A DNA stretch of 57,717 nucleotides from Magnetococcales bacterium WMHbinv6. Its GTDB lineage: Bacteria; Pseudomonadota; Magnetococcia; Magnetococcales; Magnetaquicoccaceae. Below, in pieces: positions 16,899-25,553 of the stretch (the first letter of the stretch is position 1; each line of letters begins with the position of its first letter). The DNA lies in the NCBI GenBank assembly GCA_002753135.1, contig PDZV01000002.1, forward strand, positions 1 through 57,717, read 5' to 3'. Both the position numbers and the translations under genes were made by a program. Below the pieces are notes generated by a model. The model ran no database searches. It was not told the origin of the DNA and saw nothing but the letters and a program-made list of their open reading frames with translations.

Positions 16899-17677
16899 GG
16901 CTCCCTGCCTGCTCTTGCTGCCATCTGTCCGCTTGCCATTTGCGGGACAAACGGCAACCACTGCCGCCCGCGAAAACTTTCCAACGGTTGAAAACGGGAT
17001 TTATAGAGCATTTTTCGGCACCCGGCAATCCAGTAGCCCAGATACAGATGATGCCTGCCCAACCCCAATGTCTCACGAATCTGCCATAAAATTGCATAAC
17101 TGCCCAAGCTGCGTGCCGCTTGATCCGGGGCAAAAAAGGTATACACCGCCGACAGAGCCTCTGGCAAAATGTCGGTTACCGCCACCATCAACAACCGTCC
17201 GTCGGCGCGAAACTCGACAAAACGGGTCATCGACCAGGAGGCCAGCAGATAGTCGGTAAAATCATCCGGCACCGGATCGGCCATCGGACCATCTCCATGT
17301 CGACAGGCGATATAATCCTGGTACAAGGCAAAGCGCTCCCGGTTAAATCCGGCAGGCAATACCCGCACCGTCAAATCCTGATTGCGTCGCCAGATACGGC
17401 GCAGGCTGCGACTCGGCTCAAAGGAGGCCACCGGTATGCGCACCGCCTGACAAGAGCGACATCCCGGGCAGTAATGACAATATACATGCCCGCCACTGCG
17501 ACGGAAACCGCGCTCCAACAAAAAGGCATACAGCGCATCATCCATCGCCACCGCCGGATCGACAAACAGGGTCGCTGCCGAACGGTCCGGCAGATAGCCA
17601 CACGGATGTGGCCGACTGAGCAGCAGATTGAGCGCCGGATTGTGCCAGGGGTTGCCAATCACGCTATTCATCGGCAA
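16895..17677 (-). CDS. bpt: aspartate/glutamate leucyltransferase
   Basis: A 260-residue protein of the arginyl/leucyl-tRNA-protein transferase family. The N-terminal domain has the cysteine cluster CHYCPGCRSCQAVRIPV, with the GYLPDR segment before it. The C-terminal GNAT-like domain shows MTRFVEFRADGRLLMVAVTDILP and GSYAILWQI...LYLGYWI, the family hallmark. Bacterial Bpt adds Leu to proteins with N-terminal Asp or Glu, marking them for ClpAP in the N-end rule pathway. It heads the minus-strand run and is divergent from hslV, another proteolysis gene. The start could be Met1 or Met3. Confidence 0.93.
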   Translation of the reverse strand: MPMNSVIGNPWHNPALNLLLSRPHPCGYLPDRSAATLFVDPAVAMDDALYAFLLERGFRRSGGHVYCHYCPGCRSCQAVRIPVASFEPSRSLRRIWRRNQDLTVRVLPAGFNRERFALYQDYIACRHGDGPMADPVPDDFTDYLLASWSMTRFVEFRADGRLLMVAVTDILPEALSAVYTFFAPDQAARSLGSYAILWQIRETLGLGRHHLYLGYWIAGCRKMLYKSRFQPLESFRGRQWLPFVPQMASGQMAARAGREP

Positions 17678-17785
17678 CCCCGCAGACGGCCATGCTTCAT
17701 ACCTTGCAATCCAGACATAAAACCGGCACCATAACAGCCCGTTGATAAAATAAGCGTTTGACGGCTAACCGGAGAATTTCGATCC

Positions 17786-18313
17786 ATGTTCAAAGGCACT
17801 ACCATCCTGTTGGTTCGACGGGACGACTCCCTGGTCATAGCGGGAGACGGTCAGGTAACACTGGGCAGTTTGGTGGTCAAAGCCAACGCCCGCAAGGTCC
17901 GTCCTCTGCATGAAGGAAAAATATTGGCCGGCTTTGCCGGATCCACCGCCGACGCCTTCACCCTGTTTGAGCGGTTTGAAGGCAAACTGGCCAAACACAG
18001 CGGCAATCTGATTCGCTCTGCCGTCGAACTGGCCAAAGATTGGCGCATGGACCGTATGCTGCGCCGCCTGGAAGCGATGATGTTGGCCGCCGACCGGCAA
18101 TCCAGCCTGATCATCAGCGGTACCGGCGATGTGCTGGAACCGGAATATGGCATCGCCGCCATCGGCTCCGGCGGGGCCTATGCCCAGTCCGCCGCCCTGG
18201 CCCTGCTGCAAAACACCCAACTCCCGGCACGAACCATTGCGGAAAAGGCCATGGAAATCGCAGCAAATATCTGCATTTACACCAATAATAACATAATCAT
18301 AGAAGAGTTGTAA
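17786..18313 (+). CDS. hslV: ATP-dependent protease peptidase subunit HslV
   Basis: A 175-residue protein that begins [14 protein letters not shown]; the threonine after KG is the N-terminal nucleophile exposed by removal of the leader, as in all HslV. The core phrase [25 protein letters not shown] and the [16 protein letters not shown] stretch are typical. It forms the dodecameric proteolytic core used by the HslU unfoldase. CGGAGAA precedes the ATG. hslU starts at the base right after its stop. The 108-bp divergent region to bpt contains a CTTGCAA element that might be a heat-shock promoter, but spacing to a -10 is poor. Confidence 0.97.
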   Translation: MFKGTTILLVRRDDSLVIAGDGQVTLGSLVVKANARKVRPLHEGKILAGFAGSTADAFTLFERFEGKLAKHSGNLIRSAVELAKDWRMDRMLRRLEAMMLAADRQSSLIISGTGDVLEPEYGIAAIGSGGAYAQSAALALLQNTQLPARTIAEKAMEIAANICIYTNNNIIIEEL

Positions 18314-19699
18314 ATGGCTGAATTCACCCCTCGTGAAACGGTTTCGGAACTGGATCGCTACATTATCGGCCAAAACGAAGCCAAACGGGCTGTCGCCGTG
18401 GCTTTGCGCAACCGCTGGCGCCGTCAACAACTGGAACCGGGCATGCGCGAAGAGGTCTACCCGAAAAATATTTTGATGATCGGTCCCACCGGCGTCGGCA
18501 AAACCGAAATTGCCCGCCGTCTGGCCAAACTCTCCGACGCCCCCTTCATCAAAGTGGAGGCCACCAAGTTTACCGAGGTCGGCTATGTGGGCCGCGACGT
18601 GGAGTCGATCATCCGCGACCTGACCGAACTGGCGGTCAAGGCCGGGTTGGAGCGGAGCAAACAGGAGGTGCGTCGCAAAGCCGAAGAGATGGCCGAAGAA
18701 CGTCTGCTCGATCTGCTGCTGCCCTCCTCGCCGCACGCCAACAAGGATCTGGCCAGCGACACACTCTTCACGCAGCACGGCAGCAGCCTTGAACCGGCGA
18801 CCAGCAGCGAAAATTCAACCCGACAAAAATTTCGTCGTCTGCTGCGCGAAGGCAAGCTGGACGAACGAGAGGTGGAAATTGAGACCCGCGAAGCCCGCAA
18901 CACCCCCACGCTGGAAGTTTTTACCCCGCAAGGGATGGAAGGGGTCGGAATCAACCTTCAGGACATGATCGGCGGCATGTTTGGCCAAAAAGCGCAAAAG
19001 CACCGCACCACCGTCAAAGAGGCCCTGGCACTGCTCACCGATGAGGAGGCCAGCAAACTGGTCGATCGGGAACGGACCAAAAAAGAGGCCGTTGAACGGG
19101 TCGAACAGGCGGGCATTGTCTTTCTTGACGAACTCGACAAGGTCTGCAACCGCTTCGATAGCGGTCGCAGCGGTGCCGATGTCTCCCGCGAGGGGGTGCA
19201 AAGAGATCTGCTGCCCCTGGTCGAAGGAACCACCGTCTCCACCAAACATGGCATGGTGCGCACCGACCATATTCTGTTCATCGCCTCCGGAGCCTTTCAA
19301 CTGGCCAAACCTTCCGATCTGCTGCCGGAACTGCAGGGGCGTCTGCCCATCCGTGTGGAGCTGAAAAGTTTAGGGGTGGATGAGTTTGTCCGCATTCTCT
19401 CCGAACCGGAAAATGCCCTCACCCGCCAGTACAGCGCCCTGTTGGCAACAGAAAAGGTTCAGCTCTCTTTTTCTGACGACGCCGTCCGCGCCATTGCCGA
19501 AGTGGCTGCCCACGTCAACGAAACAACAGAAAATATCGGTGCCCGGCGTCTGCATACCGTGATGGAAAAACTGCTCGATGAACTCTCCTTCGTCGCCAAC
19601 GAGCGGCACGGTGAAGCGATCCTCATCGATGCCGAATATGTCCACAACCAGCTCAAGGCGTTGGCCCATAACGAAGATTTATCCCGCTTTATTTTGTGA
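18314..19699 (+). CDS. hslU: HslU ATPase, unfoldase subunit of HslVU
   Basis: A 461-residue AAA+ unfoldase. The N-terminus reads [33 protein letters not shown]-type sequence, Walker A is [15 protein letters not shown], and the pore loop region is [15 protein letters not shown] (GYVG). The inserted I-domain spans about residues 110-235, Walker B is [10 protein letters not shown], and sensor I IASGAF. The C-terminus DLSRFIL is the tail that docks into HslV. It unfolds substrates for HslV in the cytoplasm. It is immediately adjacent to hslV with no gap, so expression is coupled. Confidence 0.98.
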   Translation: MAEFTPRETVSELDRYIIGQNEAKRAVAVALRNRWRRQQLEPGMREEVYPKNILMIGPTGVGKTEIARRLAKLSDAPFIKVEATKFTEVGYVGRDVESIIRDLTELAVKAGLERSKQEVRRKAEEMAEERLLDLLLPSSPHANKDLASDTLFTQHGSSLEPATSSENSTRQKFRRLLREGKLDEREVEIETREARNTPTLEVFTPQGMEGVGINLQDMIGGMFGQKAQKHRTTVKEALALLTDEEASKLVDRERTKKEAVERVEQAGIVFLDELDKVCNRFDSGRSGADVSREGVQRDLLPLVEGTTVSTKHGMVRTDHILFIASGAFQLAKPSDLLPELQGRLPIRVELKSLGVDEFVRILSEPENALTRQYSALLATEKVQLSFSDDAVRAIAEVAAHVNETTENIGARRLHTVMEKLLDELSFVANERHGEAILIDAEYVHNQLKALAHNEDLSRFIL

Positions 19700-19775
19700 C
19701 CACGATAAAATACTCCCCTCCGGAACATTTTTTTGTTAGCATGGCGGGGAGCGTGTGCCGCTGTTGTCAGAGTGG

Positions 19776-19796
19776 CTGCCGGTGGGGGGCCGGCAG
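19776..19796. other. GC-rich hairpin upstream of ppk2
   Basis: A 7-bp stem, CTGCCGG (19776-19782) with CCGGCAG (19790-19796), with a G-rich loop, lies between hslU and the polyphosphate kinase. No T run follows, so it is not a standard terminator. It may be a leader hairpin in the ppk2 transcript. Confidence 0.4.
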
Positions 19797-19862
19797 AGTT
19801 GCTCGTTGGCTGAACAATCTGCCTGCTCACGCGAACGTTTGGCTGTTGTTTTGGAGAAGTGT

Positions 19863-20693
19863 ATGGCAGAACATCCCCCGTCTACAGAGATTATCCTCGG
19901 TTCAGGTGGCCAAAAAGCCAAAGCAGGTGAACTCCCCCTCGTTGAGCGGATGCAAGAGGCCGAATACCTTACCCATATCAACCCTCTGCAGATTGAACTG
20001 GTCAAAATGCAAAATTGGGTGCGCGAACAGGGAATCCGCATCGTCACCCTGTTTGAAGGTCGGGATGCCTCCGGCAAAGGCGGAACCATCAAACGTTTTA
20101 TCGAACATCTGAATCCCCGTGGCTATCGGGTGGTGGCTCTGGAAAAACCAACCGATCAGGAACGTTCGCAATGGTATTTTCAACGCTATATCCATCACCT
20201 GCCCTCTGCCGGTGAAATTGTCCTTTTCGACCGCAGCTGGTATAACCGCGCCGGGGTGGAGCGGGTCATGGGCTTTTGCAACAAAGAGGAGGTCAAAGAG
20301 TTTTTGCGCGCCGTGCCCCAGTTTGAACGCATGCTGGTCAACGCTGGCATCAAACTGTGCAAATTTTATTTTTCGGTCAGCAAACAGGAACAACGGCGAC
20401 GCTTTGCCAGCCGTCAGGATGATCCGCTCAAGCAGTGGAAACTCAGCCCGGTCGACCGGGAATCGCAAGAGCGCTGGGATGAATATACCCGCGCCAAAGA
20501 AGATATGTTTTTCTACTCTTCCACCCCGGAAGCCCCCTGGACAATCATTAAATCCTCGGATAAAAAACGCGCTCGTATCGAAAGCATCCGCTTTTTCTTG
20601 AGCCAGGTCGATTATCCGGATAAAAATGAGGCTCTCCTCCATTACGACCGGCGTATCGTGCGTACCGTACAGGAAGAGATCGGGATGGATTAA
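19863..20693 (+). CDS. ppk2: polyphosphate kinase 2
   Basis: A 276-residue protein when started at MAEHPPSTE, which has a GGAGAAG site 5-10 bp upstream. It is a single-domain PPK2: Walker A FEGRDASGKGGTIKRF, then LNPRGYRVVALEKPT, Walker B-like IVLFDRSWYNRAGVERVMGFC, and the lid region FRRRFASRQDDPLKQWKLSPVD-like stretch. The family transfers phosphate between polyphosphate and nucleotides (GDP or ADP); which nucleotide is preferred cannot be read here. It lies about 2 kb upstream of the pst cluster, which fits a role in phosphate storage and reuse. Confidence 0.95.
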   Translation: MAEHPPSTEIILGSGGQKAKAGELPLVERMQEAEYLTHINPLQIELVKMQNWVREQGIRIVTLFEGRDASGKGGTIKRFIEHLNPRGYRVVALEKPTDQERSQWYFQRYIHHLPSAGEIVLFDRSWYNRAGVERVMGFCNKEEVKEFLRAVPQFERMLVNAGIKLCKFYFSVSKQEQRRRFASRQDDPLKQWKLSPVDRESQERWDEYTRAKEDMFFYSSTPEAPWTIIKSSDKKRARIESIRFFLSQVDYPDKNEALLHYDRRIVRTVQEEIGMD

Positions 20694-20743
20694 TGACAAC
20701 CGGCAAAGGTTGTCCAGCCAGCGCCGGCAAAACGTGTTTTGTT

Positions 20744-20763
20744 GAGAGAGTCGTTGCTCTCTC
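20744..20763. other. short hairpin between ppk2 and the hemerythrin gene
   Basis: GAGAGAG (20744-20750) pairs with CTCTCTC (20757-20763) around a 6-nt loop. There is no downstream T run. It could slow transcription or stabilise the ppk2 message, and it ends 29 bp before the hemerythrin start. Confidence 0.35.
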
Positions 20764-20792
20764 CCAATCGGCCCATACCTGAAGGAGTGACC

Positions 20793-21224
20793 ATGATCGG
20801 ATTGACCAGCATGATGCCAGATAAATTTCGCCTCGATCATCCGGCCATCGATATGCAGCATGAAGTGTTGTTTGCCCTGTACAATGAGCTGAAAATTTCT
20901 CAGGAAAATGAGGAGCAGGCCTTCGATCTGGGCGATATATTCCTGGGCCTCAACGGCTATGTGGCCACCCATTTTCTCTTTGAAGAGGAGTTGATGGCCG
21001 CTTTCAGCTATCCAGAAAGTGAACAGCATCACGAAGAACATCGCCGCCTGACTGAAAATGTCGCCAATCTGCATAACCGCTTCAAACAAGCCAAATTTCC
21101 GCAGGAAAAAACACAAATCGCCAACGATGTTGCCGAATTTTTGCTGACCTGGCTGGCACACCATATTGCGGAAATTGATCGCTACCTGGTCCAACATCTG
21201 AACAGCCGTCCGGTAGTCCATTGA
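20793..21224 (+). CDS. bacteriohemerythrin
   Basis: A 143-residue single-domain hemerythrin; CTGAAGGAGTG before the ATG at 20793 fixes the start. Iron ligands fit the family: LDHPAIDMQH (H and the following HxxxxD region), THFLFEEELM (HxxxE), EQHHEEH, and LAHHIAEID (HxxxxD). Such proteins bind O2 reversibly at a di-iron centre and serve in O2 delivery, storage or sensing, often in microaerophilic and motile bacteria. It is a stand-alone domain with no attached signalling module. The next gene is a STAS protein 60 bp downstream. Confidence 0.92.
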   Translation: MIGLTSMMPDKFRLDHPAIDMQHEVLFALYNELKISQENEEQAFDLGDIFLGLNGYVATHFLFEEELMAAFSYPESEQHHEEHRRLTENVANLHNRFKQAKFPQEKTQIANDVAEFLLTWLAHHIAEIDRYLVQHLNSRPVVH

Positions 21225-21240
21225 TCCATCGATGGATCAA
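21221..21240. repeat. perfect 20-bp palindrome
   Basis: TTGATCCATCGATGGATCAA is fully self-complementary and overlaps the stop codon of the hemerythrin gene. A TATAAA sequence follows at about 21255. The placement, about 45 bp upstream of the STAS gene, would suit a dimeric regulator site; a loopless palindrome with no T run is a poor terminator. Confidence 0.55.
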
Positions 21241-21284
21241 GCGCTCCCATTCTCTATAAAACTTCAGTGAATTGAGGCTGCATC

Positions 21285-21578
21285 ATGTCACTCAAAACGT
21301 TTAAAAATGGCGACCGGGTCAACATCATCCTGCCCAAAACTTTCGGGTTTGAAGTCCGCAACGAGTTTCGCGATGCCATTCATGGCAACCCGCCTGGCAC
21401 CGTTTATGAGCTCGACTTCTGTGAAGTGGAAAAAATGGACAGCGCCGCCATGGGTATGCTGTTGTTGCTGAAAGAGGCGGCTGGCGGCGATGGTTTTGTG
21501 GTGTTGATGAATGTCAAGCCGGAAATTGTCAAACTGTTACACCTGGCCAGTTTCAACAAACTGTTCAACATCGGTTGA
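21285..21578 (+). CDS. STAS-domain anti-anti-sigma-like protein
   Basis: A 97-residue single STAS domain. The central phrase ELDFCEVEKMDSAAMGMLLLLKEAAGG holds the DSAAMG motif, in which the Ser is the normal phosphorylation site of SpoIIAA/RsbV-type proteins. Family members switch partner binding through phosphorylation of that Ser by an anti-sigma-type kinase; no such kinase or phosphatase is in the window. The start has GAGG about 8 bp upstream. It sits between hemerythrin and pstS, but 139 bp before pstS, so it is probably not in the pst unit. Confidence 0.9.
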   Translation: MSLKTFKNGDRVNIILPKTFGFEVRNEFRDAIHGNPPGTVYELDFCEVEKMDSAAMGMLLLLKEAAGGDGFVVLMNVKPEIVKLLHLASFNKLFNIG

Positions 21579-21588
21579 TGGGTAACAT

Positions 21589-21606
21589 TTTTACAATAAA
21601 TTTACA
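21589..21606 (+). promoter_or_regulatory. candidate PhoB-type direct repeat upstream of pstS
   Basis: Two 7-mers, TTTTACA (21589-21595) and ATTTACA (21600-21606), are separated by 4 bp and so repeat with an 11-bp period, the spacing of PhoB half-sites. The half-site sequence differs from the CTGTCAT of enterobacteria. It lies about 110 bp before the pstS start, and a phoBR pair is 10 kb away. The assignment is tentative. Confidence 0.35.
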
Positions 21607-21717
21607 AAATGATGGATGGGACTGCATCCGAAACCATGTATGATAGCTCCAGATCATGCCCGTGTTTGCCGGTATCCTGTCGACTGTCTCTTGCCGACTG
21701 AAAGTGGGAGGCCATCC

Positions 21718-22596
21718 ATGAAGTTGATCCGTTTTGCTCTGTTTTTCACCCTGCTTTCCCTGGTCTGCTCTGGTTCGCCTGCGCAGGCCAGAGTCATGAT
21801 CCAAAATAAGGGTTCCGATACCCTGGTCAACGTGGCCCAGGCGTGGGCGGAAACCTATCAGCGACTGCATCCGGAAATTGCCATCGCGGTCACCGGTGGC
21901 GGTTCGGGGACCGGTATTGCTGCCCTGCTCAACAATACCGTCGACATTGCCAACGCCAGCCGGGAAATTCAGCCCAAAGAGCTGGCTTTGGCCAAAACAA
22001 ACGGCATCCAACCAATTGAGCATGTGATCGGCTTTGATGCCCTGGCCATCTACGCCCATCCTGCCAATCCCATGGAGGCGATCACTTTGCCGCAACTGGC
22101 CGAAATGTACGGCGAAGGCGGCAAAAGCAAACGCTGGTCTGATCTTGGCATCACGGTACCGGGCTGCAAAGATCAGCGCATCATTCTGGTCAGTCGGCAA
22201 AACAATTCTGGTACCTATTTTTATTTCCGCGAACGGGTTCTCGGCCAACGACGTGATTTTGTTCTCGGCACCAAAGATATGCATGGTTCCAAAGATGTGG
22301 TGGATCTGGTGGCCAAAACCCCCTGCGCCATCGGCTACAGCGGCCTGGCCTACGCCAAGCCCCATGTCAAACTGCTCAAAATTGCCGAAAAAGAGGGAAT
22401 GCCGGCGGTGCTGCCCTCGATGGCCACCGCCATCGATAAAAGCTACCCGATCTCTCGCTCCCTGCTGATGTATACCCCCGGAGAAGCAAAAGATGCGGTG
22501 AAAAATTATCTGGATTGGATCAAAAGCGATCAAGGACAATGTATCCTGCTCAGCAAAGGATATGCCCCCTATCGCCCACTGGTCTGTCAACCCTGA
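21718..22596 (+). CDS. pstS: phosphate ABC transporter substrate-binding protein PstS
   Basis: A 292-residue protein with a signal peptide ending at PAQA; GTGGGAGG before the ATG at 21718 supports this start. The mature protein has the PstS phosphate-pocket phrases: IQNKGSDTLVNVAQAWAE, TGGGSGTGIAALLNNTVDIANASR, and RQNNSGTYFYFRERVLG. It captures phosphate in the periplasm and passes it to PstCA. It opens the pst gene series (pstS, phoU-like, pstC, pstA and two pstB). It is followed by an unusual PhoU fusion gene rather than directly by pstC. Confidence 0.93.
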   Translation: MKLIRFALFFTLLSLVCSGSPAQARVMIQNKGSDTLVNVAQAWAETYQRLHPEIAIAVTGGGSGTGIAALLNNTVDIANASREIQPKELALAKTNGIQPIEHVIGFDALAIYAHPANPMEAITLPQLAEMYGEGGKSKRWSDLGITVPGCKDQRIILVSRQNNSGTYFYFRERVLGQRRDFVLGTKDMHGSKDVVDLVAKTPCAIGYSGLAYAKPHVKLLKIAEKEGMPAVLPSMATAIDKSYPISRSLLMYTPGEAKDAVKNYLDWIKSDQGQCILLSKGYAPYRPLVCQP

Positions 22597-22685
22597 GAGC
22601 TGGTGAATCAATCTGCCGTGCAGCCTATTGGCGGCGTTGCAGGTTTGTTCACGCCTTGCCCTCCGCTTCCACAGGAAATCCGTCG

Positions 22686-23771
22686 ATGGCCATCTATGAA
22701 CAACGGTTGCAAGCCGATCTGAAACAAATCCACAACGGGCTGGCCCTGATCGGTGACCGGGTGGAGCGGGCCCTGCACAACGCCCTGACCGCCTTGTTCA
22801 CCAACGATGAAATTTTGGCCAACCAAACCATTCTCGGCGATCTGGGCATCAATCGGCTCTGCCTGGATCTGGAACATTTCTGCCATTTGGCCTTGATTCG
22901 CCATCAACCTTCGGCGGGACATCTGCGCCGTATCGTGGCCACCTTGAATCTGGTCAGCGAACTGGAACGGGTCGGCGACTATGCCACAACCATCTGCCGT
23001 ATCGCCTTGCTGCAGGCCCCTTTTCCGAGCGGCTCCCTCCATACCCAACTGCAAACCATGGCCAAAAGTGCCAGCCACATGTTGCAACAAGCCCTGACGG
23101 CCTTTGCCTCCGATCAACTGACACTGGCCCGGCAGACGATGAAAATGGCCGATCTGGTCGGGCAACAACTGGACGTTGCCCTGGCGGAACTGGAGCTGCA
23201 CGCAGCGCACCATCCCGATTCCGCACGCCTGATCCTTAACGTTTCCACCCTCTTCACCATGCTGGAGCGGGTCAGTGATCGGGCAAAAAATGTTTGCGAA
23301 GCCACCCTGTTCGTCGTTGCCGGAGAGAGCAAACCACCAAAACAGTTCACCATTCTGTTCATCGACCAGGATAACGCCCTGTTTGCCCCCCTGGCTCAAG
23401 CCATCGCCCGGCAACTCTATCCTTCCCAGGCCCTGTTCCGCATCGCCAGCCCGCAACCGACAGAAGCGCATCCGGCCTTGCTGGCGTTTCTGCGCCAGCA
23501 CAACTATCCCATCCCGGAGCAAAACGGACGTGCCCTGGCCGATTTGTCGTTGACCGAGGAGAACCAGATTATCATCAGCCTGCAAGGACCGGTTCGCTCC
23601 TATCCGCTCAAACTCTCTTTTCACACCCTGTTTCAGGATTGGCAGCCCGAACCGGCCACCTTGCCGGAGAGTCCGGCACAACGACAGGAGGCGCTGGAAC
23701 AGATCCATCAGCAGTTGTTCAACCAGATCCGCACCTTGATGGAAACCATTCTGGGGGAAGAGGTGGCCTGA
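22686..23771 (+). CDS. phoU: PhoU fused to a degenerate LMW-phosphatase/ArsC-like domain
   Basis: A 361-residue protein, about 130 residues longer than ordinary PhoU; ACAGGAAA precedes the ATG. Residues 1-215 hold both PhoU helical repeats, with the metal-binding phrases ELERVGDYA (92-100) and MLERVSDRAKN (192-202). Residues 221-355 follow the fold pattern of low-molecular-weight protein tyrosine phosphatases and arsenate reductases: ILFIDQDNALFAPLAQAIARQL in place of VLFVC-x5-RSPxAEA, then HPALLAFLRQH, ENQIIISL, and a final helical EQIHQQLFNQI segment. The catalytic Cys is D227 and the Arg is F233, so this part should be inactive and may sense or bind. PhoU couples the Pst transporter to PhoR. 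pstC follows 1 bp after the stop. Confidence 0.85.
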   Translation: MAIYEQRLQADLKQIHNGLALIGDRVERALHNALTALFTNDEILANQTILGDLGINRLCLDLEHFCHLALIRHQPSAGHLRRIVATLNLVSELERVGDYATTICRIALLQAPFPSGSLHTQLQTMAKSASHMLQQALTAFASDQLTLARQTMKMADLVGQQLDVALAELELHAAHHPDSARLILNVSTLFTMLERVSDRAKNVCEATLFVVAGESKPPKQFTILFIDQDNALFAPLAQAIARQLYPSQALFRIASPQPTEAHPALLAFLRQHNYPIPEQNGRALADLSLTEENQIIISLQGPVRSYPLKLSFHTLFQDWQPEPATLPESPAQRQEALEQIHQQLFNQIRTLMETILGEEVA

Positions 23772-23772
23772 A

Positions 23773-24678
23773 ATGGACCATTCTGCCTCCGACCGTCCTG
23801 ATCGCAACTGGTATCTGGATCAGTTGCTGCATGCGATCATGCTGCTCTGCGGTCTCTCTGCCATCCTCTTTGTGCTGGGTATTTTTCTCTTTGTCTTTGC
23901 TGAAGGGGCCGGTTTTATCTTTCATACCCTGGATTGGCAGGAGTTTTTTCTCTCGCCCCGCTGGATGCCCACTTCCAACTATCATCCCACCTACGGTATT
24001 CTGGCCCTGATCACCGGTACCGCCGCCATTACCCTGCTGGCCATGCTGCTGGCCGTGCCCCTCTCCCTGGGATCTGCCATCTATATCGCCGAATTTTCCC
24101 GTGGCCGCAAAAAAGAGATTCTGAAAATTCTCATCGAACTGTTGGCCGCCATCCCCTCCGTGGTCTGGGGTTTTATCGGTCTGGCCATCCTCAATCCGTT
24201 GATCATTACGCTGTTTGATGTCCCTCTCGGCTTGAATATTCTCAACTGCGGTCTCATTCTGGCCCTGATGTCGGCCCCGATCATTACCTCTATCGCCGAA
24301 GATGCCTTGAAAGCGGTTCCCGACAGCTATCGGGAGGCTGCCGAAGCCTTGGGAGCCACCCGTTGGCAAACCACCCATCGGGTGGTGCTGCCTGCCGCCA
24401 AACAGGGTTTGTTGGCTGCCGTACTTTTGGGGGTCGGACGCAGTTTTGGCGAAACCATGGCCGTTCTGATGGCCAGCGGCCACTCCATTCATATGCCGGA
24501 ATCTCTCTTCGATTCGGTGCGCGCCTTGACCGCCACCATCGCAGCCGAATTGGGCGAAACCGCCGTCGGCTCGGTCCACTATCAGGCCCTGTTTGCTATC
24601 GGTATCGTGCTTTTTACCATTACCTTTCTGATCAATCTGACCGCCGATTGGATCATCCACCGCCGTCCTAAGAGTTGA
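23773..24678 (+). CDS. pstC: phosphate ABC transporter permease PstC
   Basis: A 301-residue permease with six hydrophobic helices. The first lies at about residues 20-45, and a conserved periplasmic-side WMPTSNYHPTYGILALITGT follows, typical of PstC. The inner-membrane EAA loop reads DSYREAAEALGATRWQTTHRVVLPAAKQG. With PstA it forms the phosphate channel driven by PstB. It begins 1 bp after the phoU stop and overlaps or abuts pstA at its end. Confidence 0.95.
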   Translation: MDHSASDRPDRNWYLDQLLHAIMLLCGLSAILFVLGIFLFVFAEGAGFIFHTLDWQEFFLSPRWMPTSNYHPTYGILALITGTAAITLLAMLLAVPLSLGSAIYIAEFSRGRKKEILKILIELLAAIPSVVWGFIGLAILNPLIITLFDVPLGLNILNCGLILALMSAPIITSIAEDALKAVPDSYREAAEALGATRWQTTHRVVLPAAKQGLLAAVLLGVGRSFGETMAVLMASGHSIHMPESLFDSVRALTATIAAELGETAVGSVHYQALFAIGIVLFTITFLINLTADWIIHRRPKS

Positions 24679-24680
24679 CC

Positions 24681-25553
24681 ATGTTTGCCGCCCAATCTGT
24701 CAACCATCATCATCAGCGCAGGGAATGGCGCATTCGCCTGCTCTTTGGCCTGATGCTGATCCTGCTGATTCTGCCTGTGTTCTGGATTCTCTTCACCCTG
24801 ATCCAGGAGGGGGGATCGATGATCTCCTGGGAATTTATTGCCACCTTTCCCACCCGTGGCATGACCGCCGGAGGCATTTTTCCTGCCCTGCTTGGCACCA
24901 TCTGGCTGGTGGCCCTTTCGCTGCTGGCCTCGGTGCCCCTCGGTGTCGCCGCCGCCGTCTACCTGAGCGAATATGCCCGCCAGGAGCATTGGCTGACCCG
25001 TCTCATCCAGTTGGCAACCATCAATCTGGCCGGCGTCCCCTCCATCGTCCATGCCCTGTTCGGCCTGGGTGCCTTTGTCCATTTTCTCCACCTGGGAACC
25101 AGCATTCTCGCCGCCAGCCTGACCTTGGCGGTGATGACCCTGCCGGTGGTCATTGTCTCCTCCTGGGAATCCTTGCAGGCGGTGCCACACGCCTTCCGCG
25201 AAGCCTGCTGGAATATGGGTGCCACCCGCTGGCAAACCATTCGCCTGGTGGTACTGCCCAACGCCATGACCGGTATTTTGACCGGCATCATTCTGCAAAT
25301 TTCCCGCGCCGCCGGGGAGACCGCCCCGATTCTCTTTACCGGTGCTGTCTTTTTTCTTCCCTATCTGCCCACCAGCCCCTTTGATCAGACCATGGCCCTG
25401 GCCCTCCATCTCTACACCATCGCCACCCAGGTGCCCGATGTGCCCGATGCCCTGCCTTTTGGTGTCGCCCTGCTCCTGGTCGGCCTGGTGCTGCTGATGA
25501 ACAGCGGTGCCATCGTCTTGCGCATGATTCTGCGAGGCAAAAAAAAATGGTAA
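24681..25553 (+). CDS. pstA: phosphate ABC transporter permease PstA
   Basis: A 290-residue permease with six hydrophobic helices. The coupling loop is PHAFREACWNMGATRWQTIRLVVLPNAMTG, followed by the conserved RAAGETAPILFTGAVFF that marks PstA. I start it at the ATG at 24681; a TTG at 24675 overlapping the pstC stop is also possible. The last bases overlap the start of the first pstB gene by 7 bp, so expression is tightly linked. Confidence 0.95.
   Translation: MFAAQSVNHHHQRREWRIRLLFGLMLILLILPVFWILFTLIQEGGSMISWEFIATFPTRGMTAGGIFPALLGTIWLVALSLLASVPLGVAAAVYLSEYARQEHWLTRLIQLATINLAGVPSIVHALFGLGAFVHFLHLGTSILAASLTLAVMTLPVVIVSSWESLQAVPHAFREACWNMGATRWQTIRLVVLPNAMTGILTGIILQISRAAGETAPILFTGAVFFLPYLPTSPFDQTMALALHLYTIATQVPDVPDALPFGVALLLVGLVLLMNSGAIVLRMILRGKKKW

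Noticed and set aside
17690-17785. Heat-shock (RpoH) promoter before hslV based on CTTGCAA
   Set aside because: The following CACCAT-like element is at a poor distance, so the match is not better than chance.
19902-21221. A 439-residue minus-strand frame across ppk2 and the hemerythrin gene
   Set aside because: It spans two clear plus-strand genes with good ribosome sites and has no motif of its own.
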